Source: Streptomyces sp. Ru62
Lineage (GTDB): Bacteria > Actinomycetota > Actinomycetes > Streptomycetales > Streptomycetaceae
Assembly: GCF_002920615.1 (NCBI RefSeq)
Contig: NZ_PQSU01000007.1
Coordinates: 124,001 to 188,000, forward strand
Reading direction: 5' to 3'
Length of the DNA stretch: 64,000 bases
The first letter of the stretch is position 1; the number at the start of each line of letters is the position of its first letter. Shown piece after piece: positions 20,719 to 28,526 of the stretch. Position numbers and translations under genes: made by a program. The notes below the pieces were generated by a model, which did no database searches, had not been told where the DNA came from, and worked only from the letters and a program-made list of their open reading frames with translations.

Positions 20719-20777
20719 TGCCTGGCACGCCGAGGTGGTGTGCGGACGCGCGAGCGAGGACGAGGAGGTGTCGACAG

Positions 20778-20849
20778 ATGGCTGTCACTGCGCTGGGCGC
20801 TGCCCTCATCCAGGAACTCATCAAGTCCACCTCCGTGGCCACCGGCTGA
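20778..20849 (+). CDS. 23-aa hydrophobic/amphipathic peptide upstream of rsgA
   Basis: ATG 20778 follows GAGGAGGTG, the best ribosome site in this part of the window, about 60 bp from a consensus-like promoter. The peptide begins MAVTALGAALIQELIKS and ends STSVATG; the first 17 residues could form an amphipathic helix (Ala/Leu/Ile face, Gln/Glu/Lys face). It stops 53 bp before rsgA. It may be a functional micropeptide or a leader controlling rsgA. I do not recognise the family. Confidence 0.55.
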   Translation: MAVTALGAALIQELIKSTSVATG

Positions 20850-20902
20850 ACCGACCGCGCACCGTACGCGCCCGCCCGGGGCCACCCTGTGAAGGGTCTC
20901 CC

Positions 20903-21997
20903 TTGACTTCCACCTCCGCTGCTTTCTCCGCACTGGCTCCCTACGGCTGGGACGAGGCCTGGGCCGAGGCGTTCGCCCCGTTCGAGGCCGACGGGCTGCT
21001 GCCCGGACGGGTCGTCCGGGTCGACCGAGGACAGTGCGACATCGTCACCGCGGACGGAACCGTCCGCGCCGACACCGAGTTCGTCGTGCCCCGCGACCCG
21101 ATGAAGGTCGTGTGCACGGGGGACTGGGTCGCCGTCGACCCCGGCGGCGACCCCCGGTACGTGCGCGCCTACCTGCCGCGCCGCACCGCCTTCGTCCGCT
21201 CCACCTCCTCCAAGCGGTCCGAGGGGCAGATCCTCGCCGCCAACGTCGACCACGCCGTCGTCGCCGTGTCCCTCGCCGTCGAACTCGACCTCGGCCGCGT
21301 CGAGCGCTTCCTCGCCCTCGCCTGGGAGTCCGGCGCCCAGCCCGTCGTCGTCCTCACCAAGGCCGACCTCGTGCCGGACCCGGTCACCCTGGCCCACCTC
21401 GTGCAGGACGTGGAGACCAGCGCGCCCGGCGTGCCCGTCCTCACCGTCAGCGCCCTGCACGGCGACGGACTCGACGTGCTCGTCGCGCTCGTCGGCTCCG
21501 GTACGAGCGTGCTGCTCGGCCAGTCCGGCGCGGGCAAGTCCACCCTCGCCAACGCGCTCGTCGGCGCCGACGTCATGGACGTGCGGGCGGCCCGCGACGT
21601 CGACGGCAAGGGGCGGCACACCACGACCACCCGCAACCTGCTCGCCCTGCCCTCCGGCGGGGTGCTCATCGACACACCCGGGCTGCGGGGCGTCGGCCTC
21701 TTCGACGCCGAGACCGGCGTCGGGCAGGTGTTCACCGAGATCGAGGAGCTGGCCGAGCGGTGCCGGTTCCACGACTGCGCCCACGAGTCCGAGCCGGGCT
21801 GCGCGGTGCGGTCCGCGGTGGAGAACGGGGAGCTGCCGCAGCGGCGGCTGGAGAGCTACCGGAAGCTGCTGCGGGAGAACCAGTGGATCGTGGCCAAGAC
21901 GGACGCCAGGGTCCGCGCGGAGCTGCGCCGGGAGTGGAGGCGGAGGGGAGCCGAAGGGAAGGCGGCGATGGAGGCGAAGCGGGGGCGGTGGGCGTAG
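20903..21997 (+). CDS. rsgA: Ribosome small-subunit-dependent GTPase A
   Basis: A 364-aa circularly permuted GTPase that helps mature the 30S subunit. An N-terminal OB-fold (about 30-100) comes first, then the permuted G motifs: G4 TKAD (about 153), G1 GQSGAGKST (about 210), the G2 region GRHTTTT, and G3 DTPG (about 256). The C-terminal zinc-binding region has CRFHDCAHESEPGC. The C-terminus ends in a basic tail (RREWRRRG...KRGRW). TTG 20903 follows GAAGGG and fits the N-terminus; earlier in-frame sequence overlaps the peptide gene. It probably shares the upstream promoter. Confidence 0.92.
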   Translation: MTSTSAAFSALAPYGWDEAWAEAFAPFEADGLLPGRVVRVDRGQCDIVTADGTVRADTEFVVPRDPMKVVCTGDWVAVDPGGDPRYVRAYLPRRTAFVRSTSSKRSEGQILAANVDHAVVAVSLAVELDLGRVERFLALAWESGAQPVVVLTKADLVPDPVTLAHLVQDVETSAPGVPVLTVSALHGDGLDVLVALVGSGTSVLLGQSGAGKSTLANALVGADVMDVRAARDVDGKGRHTTTTRNLLALPSGGVLIDTPGLRGVGLFDAETGVGQVFTEIEELAERCRFHDCAHESEPGCAVRSAVENGELPQRRLESYRKLLRENQWIVAKTDARVRAELRREWRRRGAEGKAAMEAKRGRWA

Positions 21998-22076
21998 GGA
22001 CACCCGGGCCGCGCCCGTCAGCTCCACGTCCGATTTCCGCTGGCCCCTGCCTCCCGCCCGTCCCACACTGGACCAC

Positions 22077-23474
22077 GTGAAGGACGAAGACAGCAGGTAC
22101 GAGGCGGTGCGCAGCCGGGACGGCCGGTTCGACGGGGTGTTCTTCTTCGCCGTCGAGACCACCGGCATCTACTGCCGGCCCAGCTGCCCGGCCGTGACGC
22201 CGAAACGGCGCAACGTACGGTTCTTCGCGACGGCCGCCGCCGCGCAGGGCTCCGGATTCCGGGCCTGCCGGCGGTGCCGGCCGGACGCCGTGCCGGGCTC
22301 GGCGGAGTGGAACGTCCGCGCGGACGTCGTCGGCCGGGCCATGCGCCTGATCGCCGACGGCGTCGTGGACCGCGAGGGCGTCGCCGGGCTCGCCGCGCGG
22401 CTCGGCTACAGCGCCCGGCAGGTCCAGCGGCAGCTCACCGCGGAGCTGGGCGCCGGGCCCGTGGCGCTCGCCCGGGCCCAGCGGGCGCACACCGCGCGGG
22501 TGCTGCTCCAGACCACCGGCCTGCCGGTCACCGAGATCGCGTTCGCCTCCGGGTTCGCCAGCGTGCGGCAGTTCAACGACACCATCCGGGAGGTGTACGC
22601 CGCGACCCCCACCGAGGTGCGGGCCGCCGCCCCCAGGAACCGGGCCGACCGCCGGGCCGCACCCGGCGCGGGCATCCCGCTCCGGCTCGCCCACCGCGGC
22701 CCCTACCAGTCCGCCGCCGTCTTCGACCAGCTCGCCCGGGAGGCCGTACCGGGCGTCGAGGAGGTGACCGGCGCCCCCGGCGCCCGCACCTACCGGCGCA
22801 CCCTGCGGCTGCCCTACGGCACCGGCCTCGCCGCCGTCCAGGAACGCCCCCGCACCCCGCGGACCGGCACCGGCACCCGCCCGGGCGGCTGGCTCGACGC
22901 TCGGCTGCACCTCACCGACCCCCGGGACCTCACCACCGCCGTGCAGCGGCTGCGCCGGCTGTTCGACCTGGACGCCGACCCCTACGCCGTCGACGAACGG
23001 CTCGGCGCCGACCCCCGGCTCGCCCCGCTGGTCGCCGCCCGGCCCGGACTGCGCTCGCCCGGCGCCGTGGACCCGCTGGAGCCCGCCGTACGCACCCTCG
23101 CCGGCACCCACGGCGCCGGGGAACTGGTGCGCCGGTACGGCAAGGTGCTCGACGCACCCCACGGCGGCCTGACCCACCTCTTCCCGGAGCCCGCCGTCCT
23201 CGCCGAGGCCGAGCCCGGCGGCCCGCTGGGCGCGCTCGCCGCCGCCCTCGCCGACGGCACCGTACGGCTGGACCCGGGCGCCGACCGGCACGACGCCGAG
23301 GAGGCCCTGCTCGCCCTGCCCGGCATGGACCCGGCCACCGTCGCCACCCTCCGCGTGCGCGCCCTCGGCGATCCCGACGTCGCCCCGCCCGGCGCGGACG
23401 TCCCCGACAGCTGGCGGCCCTGGCGGTCGTACGCCGTCCAGCACCTGCGGGTGGCGGGGGAGCCGATCCGGTGA
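22077..23474 (+). CDS. Ada/AlkA fusion: methyl-phosphotriester sensor, AraC activator and glycosylase-like domain
   Basis: A 465-aa three-domain protein. The Ada N-terminal zinc domain has Cys33, Cys37, Cys64 and Cys67 (IYCRPSCPA, FRACRRCRPD); Cys33 is the methyl acceptor position. The AraC helix-turn-helix pair spans about 80-185 (GLAARLGYSARQVQRQL and VTEIAFASGFASVRQFND). The AlkA-like part (about 200-465) should excise alkylated bases, but its helix-hairpin-helix reads LPGMDPATVATL instead of the usual LPGIGPWTA, and the catalytic-Asp loop seems shortened (ALGDPDVAPPGADVP runs directly into DSWRPWRSYA). It is followed after 65 bp by ogt, so this is an adaptive response operon. Confidence 0.88.
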   Translation: MKDEDSRYEAVRSRDGRFDGVFFFAVETTGIYCRPSCPAVTPKRRNVRFFATAAAAQGSGFRACRRCRPDAVPGSAEWNVRADVVGRAMRLIADGVVDREGVAGLAARLGYSARQVQRQLTAELGAGPVALARAQRAHTARVLLQTTGLPVTEIAFASGFASVRQFNDTIREVYAATPTEVRAAAPRNRADRRAAPGAGIPLRLAHRGPYQSAAVFDQLAREAVPGVEEVTGAPGARTYRRTLRLPYGTGLAAVQERPRTPRTGTGTRPGGWLDARLHLTDPRDLTTAVQRLRRLFDLDADPYAVDERLGADPRLAPLVAARPGLRSPGAVDPLEPAVRTLAGTHGAGELVRRYGKVLDAPHGGLTHLFPEPAVLAEAEPGGPLGALAAALADGTVRLDPGADRHDAEEALLALPGMDPATVATLRVRALGDPDVAPPGADVPDSWRPWRSYAVQHLRVAGEPIR

Positions 23475-23539
23475 CCGCCGGCCCGAACACCGAAACCGAC
23501 CGCCCGTCCCCTGACCGCCGAGCCGAGGAAGCCGCTTCG

Positions 23540-24028
23540 ATGACCACCGTCTACTGCACCCACCTGGACGCCCCCGTCGGGCGGCTGCTGCTCACCGCCG
23601 ACGCGGACGGCGCGCTGACCTCCCTCTCCGTGCCCGGGCAGAAGGGCGGCCGGACCGTCCTGGACGGCTGGCGGCACGACCCCGGTCCGTTCCGCACCGC
23701 GGCCGACCAGCTCGCCGCCTACTTCGCCGGGGAACTGAAGGAGTTCCGGCTGCCGTTCCGGGTGACCGGCACCGAGTTCCGGCAGCGGGTCTGGGCCGCG
23801 CTGGACGAGCTGCCGTACGGCGCCACCGCCACCTACGGCGAGATCGCCGCCCGGATCGGCGCGCCCCGCGCCGCCGTTCGCGCCGTCGGCGGGGCGATCG
23901 GCGCCAACCCGCTGCTCATCGTGCGCCCTTGCCACCGGGTGATCGGCGCGAACGGATCGATGACCGGGTACGCGGGGGGACTTGAGCGCAAGGTCCGGCT
24001 GCTCACCCTGGAGGGCGTGCTCCCCTGA
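23540..24028 (+). CDS. ogt: Methylated-DNA--protein-cysteine S-methyltransferase
   Basis: A 162-aa suicide repair protein that moves the alkyl group from O6-methylguanine to its own Cys. The active site is IVRPCHRVIG (Cys about 132), with the upstream helix-turn-helix (TATYGEIAARIG), the Arg finger region and GYAGGLERK after the active site. Length and domain order are normal. ATG 23540 is 65 bp downstream of the ada-alkA stop in the same direction, so the two are probably one alkylation-inducible unit. Confidence 0.93.
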   Translation: MTTVYCTHLDAPVGRLLLTADADGALTSLSVPGQKGGRTVLDGWRHDPGPFRTAADQLAAYFAGELKEFRLPFRVTGTEFRQRVWAALDELPYGATATYGEIAARIGAPRAAVRAVGGAIGANPLLIVRPCHRVIGANGSMTGYAGGLERKVRLLTLEGVLP

Positions 24029-24235
24029 CGCGCCGCCCGCCACGCCTCCAGCCCCCGGCGCCCTTCGCCCCACCCGCCGCGCCTCCCGCCCCGCGCCCCC
24101 ACGGCCCCGTGGCTCCCCGGTGCGCCCGGTGTGCCCGTTGCGCCGAGCGGGTGGACCCCCGTCGATGCTCCGGCGGCGCGGCCCGCCCGTGTGGCACGGT
24201 CGCCTCCGACGGCCGACGGGGAAGGGCGGGCACAC

Positions 24236-25504
24236 ATGGCCAAGGTCGTACGGGTCCTCGCGGTCCTCCTCCCGGCGCTGCTGCCGGGCCTCACGGCACC
24301 GGCCGTCGCCGAACCGGCCCCGCCGCCCTGGACCGGCAGCTGGGAGACCGCGCCCTCCGGCACCGCCGCCGCGCTGCCCGGTGCCGCCGTCCGCAACGTC
24401 GTCCACCTCAGCCTCGGCGGCACCGCGGTCCGCGTCCGGCTCAGCAACCGGCTCGGCACCACGCCCCTGCGCCTCGGCGCGGTCACCGTCGCGCTGAGCC
24501 GGGCGGCCGGCCCCGAGGCCGTACCCGGCACCCTGCGCACCGCCACCTTCCGCAGCGCCACGGAGCTGACCGTCCCACCGGGCGCGGACGCGGTCACCGA
24601 CCCGGTGTCGCTGCGGGTACCGGCCGGAGCCGACCTGCTCGTCACCGTGTACACGCCGGAGAACTCCGGGCCCGCCACCTACCACCGCACCGCCCTCCAG
24701 ACCAGCTATGTGGCCCCGGCGGGCGCCGGCCGGGCCGCCGACGAGGACGGCAGCGCGTACACGGCGACCACCAGCCGCTGGTACTACGTCACCGGCGTCG
24801 ATGTCCGCGGGCCCGCCGCCGGCAGTGTCGTCGCGTTCGGGGACTCGCTCACCGACGGCAACGGCTCCACCCCCGACACCAACCGCCGCTGGCCCGACCG
24901 ACTCGCCCAACGGCTGCGCGAGCGGCGGCTCGGCGTCCTCAACGCGGGCATCGCCGGCAACCGCCTGCTGCTCGACGGCGCCGGACCGAGCGCCCTCGCC
25001 CGCCTGGACGCGGACGCGCTGGACCGGGCCGGGGTGCGGGTCCTGGTCGTCTTCGAGGGCATCAACGACATCAAGGGCACCCCGGAGGCGAACGACGCCG
25101 CCGCCTTCGCGGACGCCTACCGCACCGTGGTGGCCCGCGCCCACGCCCGCGGTGTCCGGGTCGTCGGCGTCACCCTCACCCCCTACGGCGGGTACCCCGC
25201 CTGGACCGCCGCCGGCGAGGCGGTACGGCAGCGGGTGAACGCCTTCATCCGGGACGGCGGAGCCTTCGACGCGGTCGCCGACGCGGACGCGACCGTCCGG
25301 GACCCGGACGACCCCGGTCGCATCCTGCCCGCCTACGACCCCGGCGACCACCTGCACTTCAACGACGCCGGCATGGCCGCCGTGGCCGACACCGTCCACC
25401 GCGTGCTGATCCGGGGGCCGCTCGGAGCCCACCTGACGGGCCGCGCCCACGCCACAGCGCCGGTCACCCGCGCGGCACCGCTCGCACGACCAGCAGGCGG
25501 GTGA
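24236..25504 (+). CDS. Secreted SGNH/GDSL hydrolase
   Basis: A 422-aa secreted protein. A signal peptide spans about residues 1-25 (hydrophobic core LAVLLPALLPGLTA, AVAEP cut). A beta-rich N-terminal domain (about 30-195; WTGSWETAPSG) precedes the SGNH domain: block I FGDSLTDG (Ser at about 204), block II Gly in NAGIAGN, block III GINDIKG, and the catalytic Asp/His in DHLHFNDAG. This architecture is common in Streptomyces and acts on esters of polysaccharides or lipids; the substrate is unknown. ATG 24236 gives a clean signal peptide. The last codons merge into the repeat array at 25501. Confidence 0.87.
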   Translation: MAKVVRVLAVLLPALLPGLTAPAVAEPAPPPWTGSWETAPSGTAAALPGAAVRNVVHLSLGGTAVRVRLSNRLGTTPLRLGAVTVALSRAAGPEAVPGTLRTATFRSATELTVPPGADAVTDPVSLRVPAGADLLVTVYTPENSGPATYHRTALQTSYVAPAGAGRAADEDGSAYTATTSRWYYVTGVDVRGPAAGSVVAFGDSLTDGNGSTPDTNRRWPDRLAQRLRERRLGVLNAGIAGNRLLLDGAGPSALARLDADALDRAGVRVLVVFEGINDIKGTPEANDAAAFADAYRTVVARAHARGVRVVGVTLTPYGGYPAWTAAGEAVRQRVNAFIRDGGAFDAVADADATVRDPDDPGRILPAYDPGDHLHFNDAGMAAVADTVHRVLIRGPLGAHLTGRAHATAPVTRAAPLARPAGG

Positions 25505-25774
25505 ACGGCTGCGCCGGCGCCCCCAGGGCCAGCCGTCGGTGAACGGCTTGGTCGGCATGGGGTCAGCCGGCGGTGTCGCGGGACGTCCAGCTGTTGGTGA
25601 TCGGCTGCGCCGGCATGGGGTCAGCCGGCGGTTTCGCGGTGCACCCAGCCGTCGGTGATCGGCTGTGTCGGCGCACCCGGGGTCATTCGGCGGTTTCCCA
25701 GGACACCCAGACGCCGGTGAACGGCTTCGTCGGCATGGGGTCAGCCGGCGGTGTCGCGGGACACCCAGCCGCGT
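25501..25774 (-). repeat. Imperfect tandem array of the 3' end of the downstream regulator gene
   Basis: Units begin GTGAACGGCT or GTGATCGGCT at 25539, 25597, 25655 and 25717 (lengths 58, 58, 62 and about 58 bp), with a truncated copy at 25501-25538. Most contain GGCATGGGGTCAGCCGGCGG. The 25717 copy is the real 3' end of the regulator on the minus strand (codons for GWVSRDTAG plus stop). The others are diverged duplicates, each with the stop triplet or a variant. The array fills the whole space between two convergent genes. There are no spacers, so it is not CRISPR. Confidence 0.8.
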
Positions 25775-26730
25775 TCGCAGGCGTGCCAGCCCAGTTGGAG
25801 CCGGGTCGTCACCCCGGCCAGTTCCATCAGGCGTCGCACCCGGCGCTGCACGGTCCGCAGCCCCAGGTCCAGCTGTTTGGCCACGCTCGCGTCGGTCAGC
25901 CCGGCCAGCAGCAGCGACAGCACCTCCAGATCGGTGGCGTCCGGGCCGTCCGGCTCCGCCTCGGTCACCCCGGCGGCGCCGAGCCGCAGCGGCAGCGCCT
26001 CCCGCCACACCGACTCGAACAGCCCGGCGAGCAGCTCCAGCAGCCCGCTGGCGTGCACCACCAGCGCGGCCGGCTCCGACGTCCTCGACGTCAGCGGCAC
26101 CATCGCGAGCGACCGGTCGGCCACCACCAGCTTCGTCGGCACCCTGTCCACCACCCGCACCCGCTCGTCCCGGCCGAGCGCCGCCGTCAGCTCGGTGAGC
26201 CCGTGCGGCAGGTCCAGCACCGCCCGCTCCACCACCACCCGGTAGCGCACCCCACGCCCGGCCGCCTGCTCCTCCGCGTCGTTCTCCATGCCGGAGACGA
26301 CCACCGGGTTGCCGGTCACCAGCGCACACACCTCCTCGGCCGCGCCGAGCTGGAGCTGGAGGAAGCGCTGCGCCACCGCGGAGGCGCCGGTCACCACCTC
26401 CACCAAGTCGTGCACCGCCGGTTCGGCCGCCGCCGCCCGGTACTCCTCCGCGAGCAGCGCCGCCGCCAGCTCCGCCTTCTCCAGTTCGTGCCGCTGCTGG
26501 GCGAGCAGCGCGCCCAGCGCCACCCCGGGCGGAGCCGCCACCCAGCGGCCCGGCCACGCCGAGGACTGAGCCGCGAGACCCCGCCGCTCCAGCCGGCGCA
26601 GCGCCCGCTCGGTGTCCTGCTCGGCCAGCGTCAGGCGCCGCGCCAGATCGGTGACGTCGGCCGCGCCCACGGACACCAGCGCCCGGTACGCCGCCTCGTG
26701 CGTCTCGTCCAGCCCCAGCGCTGCCAGCAT
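25741..26730 (-). CDS. TrmB/LuxR-type transcriptional regulator
   Basis: A 329-aa regulator. Residues 1-60 resemble a TrmB-type winged helix (LGLDETHEAAYRALVSVGAADVTDLARRL in part), a middle domain (about 90-250) may bind ligand, and the C-terminus is a LuxR-type helix-turn-helix (AGLTDASVAKQLDLGLRTVQ, about 275-295). I chose ATG 26730 because homology-like sequence begins MLAALGLDETHE and GGGAGGG lies upstream; the longer reading to 26820 is basic and unlike the family. Such regulators are abundant in Streptomyces; the target is unknown. Its final codons form the template of the repeat array. Confidence 0.82.
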   Translation of the reverse strand: MLAALGLDETHEAAYRALVSVGAADVTDLARRLTLAEQDTERALRRLERRGLAAQSSAWPGRWVAAPPGVALGALLAQQRHELEKAELAAALLAEEYRAAAAEPAVHDLVEVVTGASAVAQRFLQLQLGAAEEVCALVTGNPVVVSGMENDAEEQAAGRGVRYRVVVERAVLDLPHGLTELTAALGRDERVRVVDRVPTKLVVADRSLAMVPLTSRTSEPAALVVHASGLLELLAGLFESVWREALPLRLGAAGVTEAEPDGPDATDLEVLSLLLAGLTDASVAKQLDLGLRTVQRRVRRLMELAGVTTRLQLGWHACERGWVSRDTAG

Positions 26731-27026
26731 CGCCCCGCGTCCCTCCCCTGTGCACAAACCGACGGAAGCGGAGCGGCATGGCGGAAACCGGCCACGGCGC
26801 AAACCCGCCGCCGACATCATCGCCGCACCGGGGGTGACTCTGCCAAGGTGGGTCCGGACGTCGCCGGGCGGTCCTCCCGTGGGGGGTGGGGCCGCCCGGC
26901 GGCCATCAACCGTTTCTCGTACGGCAGTTCACCCGCTCACCCGATACGCCGTTCGACGGGGGGCGATGCGCCGGATTTTCCCGATGCCCCGTTTTCCCAC
27001 CGCCCGTGCGGTGGACAATCAGGGGC

Positions 27027-28457
27027 ATGAGCCAGCAGGGGGGAACTCCCGCCCGTCGCGACGACGACTGGTGGGGCCAGCTGTACGACGACTCCACCGA
27101 GGACACGGGTCCCACGGCAGCGCCCGATTCCGTGGACGACCGCTTCGCCTCGGCGCGGAACGCGGTGGGGGGACGGCCGACGGACACGGCGGAACGAGGA
27201 CCGTCGGATCCGGCACCGGTGGATGCGGGACCGGTGGATCCCGGACCAGTCGAGCCGGCGCCTCCGGAACCGGCACCCGTGAAAGCGCCGGTGCCGACGC
27301 AACGCGCTGCGCCGCCGCCACCGGCAGAACCCGCCCTCCCCACCGATCTGGCGCTCCCCGCCGAGTTCGCCCCGCCCGCGGAGAGCCCTCCACCGTCGGT
27401 GAGCACCCCGCCCACCGAGAGCACCCCGCCCACCGAGAGCGCACCGCCATCCGAGAGCACCCCGCCCTCCCCACCCCCCTGCGTCGACTACGTCGGCTCC
27501 GGTCCCCCCACCTACGACCCCGAGCCCACCGCGCTTCCGCTCGCCGAACCGGACGGGCTCGGCGAGCTGGTCGCGGACACCGTGCTGGACGGCGCCCGGT
27601 ACGGCGCCTGCACCCTGCGGGCCGTCTCGCTGCGCGGGGACTCGGCCCGGTACCGGGGCGAGCCGCGCCGGGACGCGTTGCTCACCGCCCGGTTCGGGGC
27701 GGGAGAACAGGCGCTGGTCCTGGTCGCGATGGCCACCGGTGCCCGGGCCGCGCCGGGCGCGCACCTGGCGGCGGCCGAGGCGTGCCGCTGGATCGGGCGG
27801 GCCGTGGGCCGCAGCCACCAGCGGCTCGTGGAGGACATCCGCGCGGCCCGGCGCGGCGACCTGAAGTCGGGTCTGCACCGGCTGACCGACCGCAGTCTCG
27901 GCAGGCTCCGCGCGAGCGCCGCCGAACAGGGCCTGGACCCCGAGGAGTACACGGCGAGCCTGCGCTGTCTGCTGCTGCCCGCCGACCCGGACTGCCGTAC
28001 CCGCGTGTTCTTCGGCGTCGGGGACGGCGGGCTGTTCCGGTTGCGGGACGACGCCTGGCAGGACATCGAGCCGCAGGTCGGGCCGGAGGACGGTACCGGC
28101 GCACCCGTCGCCGGCCCCGGCTCGCCGCCGGAGCGGACGCCCGAGGGCGACCGGCTGACGATGGACCTCGGCCTCCCGGCCCCGCCGAGCCCGTTCGAGC
28201 CCGCGGTGCCGGCCCCGGAGCCGCCTCGCGAGCCGTTCCGGTTCCGGGCCTCGGTAGCCCGCCCGGGTGATGTGCTGGTGATGTGCACGGCGGGCCTGGC
28301 CGGCCCGCTGCGCGACGAGCCCGCCCTCTGCGCCTTCCTGGCCCGCCGCTGGTCGGGGCCTACCCCGCCGGGCCTCACGGCCTTCCTCACCGACGCCCAG
28401 GTACGGGTGAAGGGCTACGCCGACGACCGTACGGCGGCGGCCGTGTGGGAGGCGTGA
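27027..28457 (+). CDS. PP2C-like protein lacking metal ligands (probable pseudophosphatase)
   Basis: A 476-aa protein. The N-terminus has an acidic Trp motif (DDDWWGQLYDDS), then a Pro/Glu/Ser/Thr-rich stretch (about 60-165) with imperfect STPPTE repeats, then a PP2C-type domain (about 175-470). The fold's landmarks are recognisable (RGDSARYRGEPRRDALL, ARPGDVLVMCTAGLAGPL), but the Asp residues that bind Mn/Mg are missing: the usual DGMGG region reads VAMATGARAAP and the usual CSDGL reads CTAGL. It is therefore probably non-catalytic and may bind a phosphoprotein partner. ATG 27027 follows an AGGGG site. Seventy bases separate it from poxB. Confidence 0.72.
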   Translation: MSQQGGTPARRDDDWWGQLYDDSTEDTGPTAAPDSVDDRFASARNAVGGRPTDTAERGPSDPAPVDAGPVDPGPVEPAPPEPAPVKAPVPTQRAAPPPPAEPALPTDLALPAEFAPPAESPPPSVSTPPTESTPPTESAPPSESTPPSPPPCVDYVGSGPPTYDPEPTALPLAEPDGLGELVADTVLDGARYGACTLRAVSLRGDSARYRGEPRRDALLTARFGAGEQALVLVAMATGARAAPGAHLAAAEACRWIGRAVGRSHQRLVEDIRAARRGDLKSGLHRLTDRSLGRLRASAAEQGLDPEEYTASLRCLLLPADPDCRTRVFFGVGDGGLFRLRDDAWQDIEPQVGPEDGTGAPVAGPGSPPERTPEGDRLTMDLGLPAPPSPFEPAVPAPEPPREPFRFRASVARPGDVLVMCTAGLAGPLRDEPALCAFLARRWSGPTPPGLTAFLTDAQVRVKGYADDRTAAAVWEA

Positions 28458-28526
28458 TCACCGCCCCTGTGGATTGATGGAACGGGAGGGCCGTATCCCG
28501 GGACAGCGAAGGGGCTGACGCGCGCC

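Noticed and set aside
25501..25774. Possible CRISPR array
   Set aside because: Units are contiguous, imperfect and 58-62 bp without unique spacers, and they derive from a neighbouring gene's 3' end; no cas gene is present.
22982..26779. 1265-codon minus-strand open frame across ada-alkA, ogt and the SGNH gene
   Set aside because: It opposes four genes with clear families and has no domain of its own; it is a codon-bias artefact.
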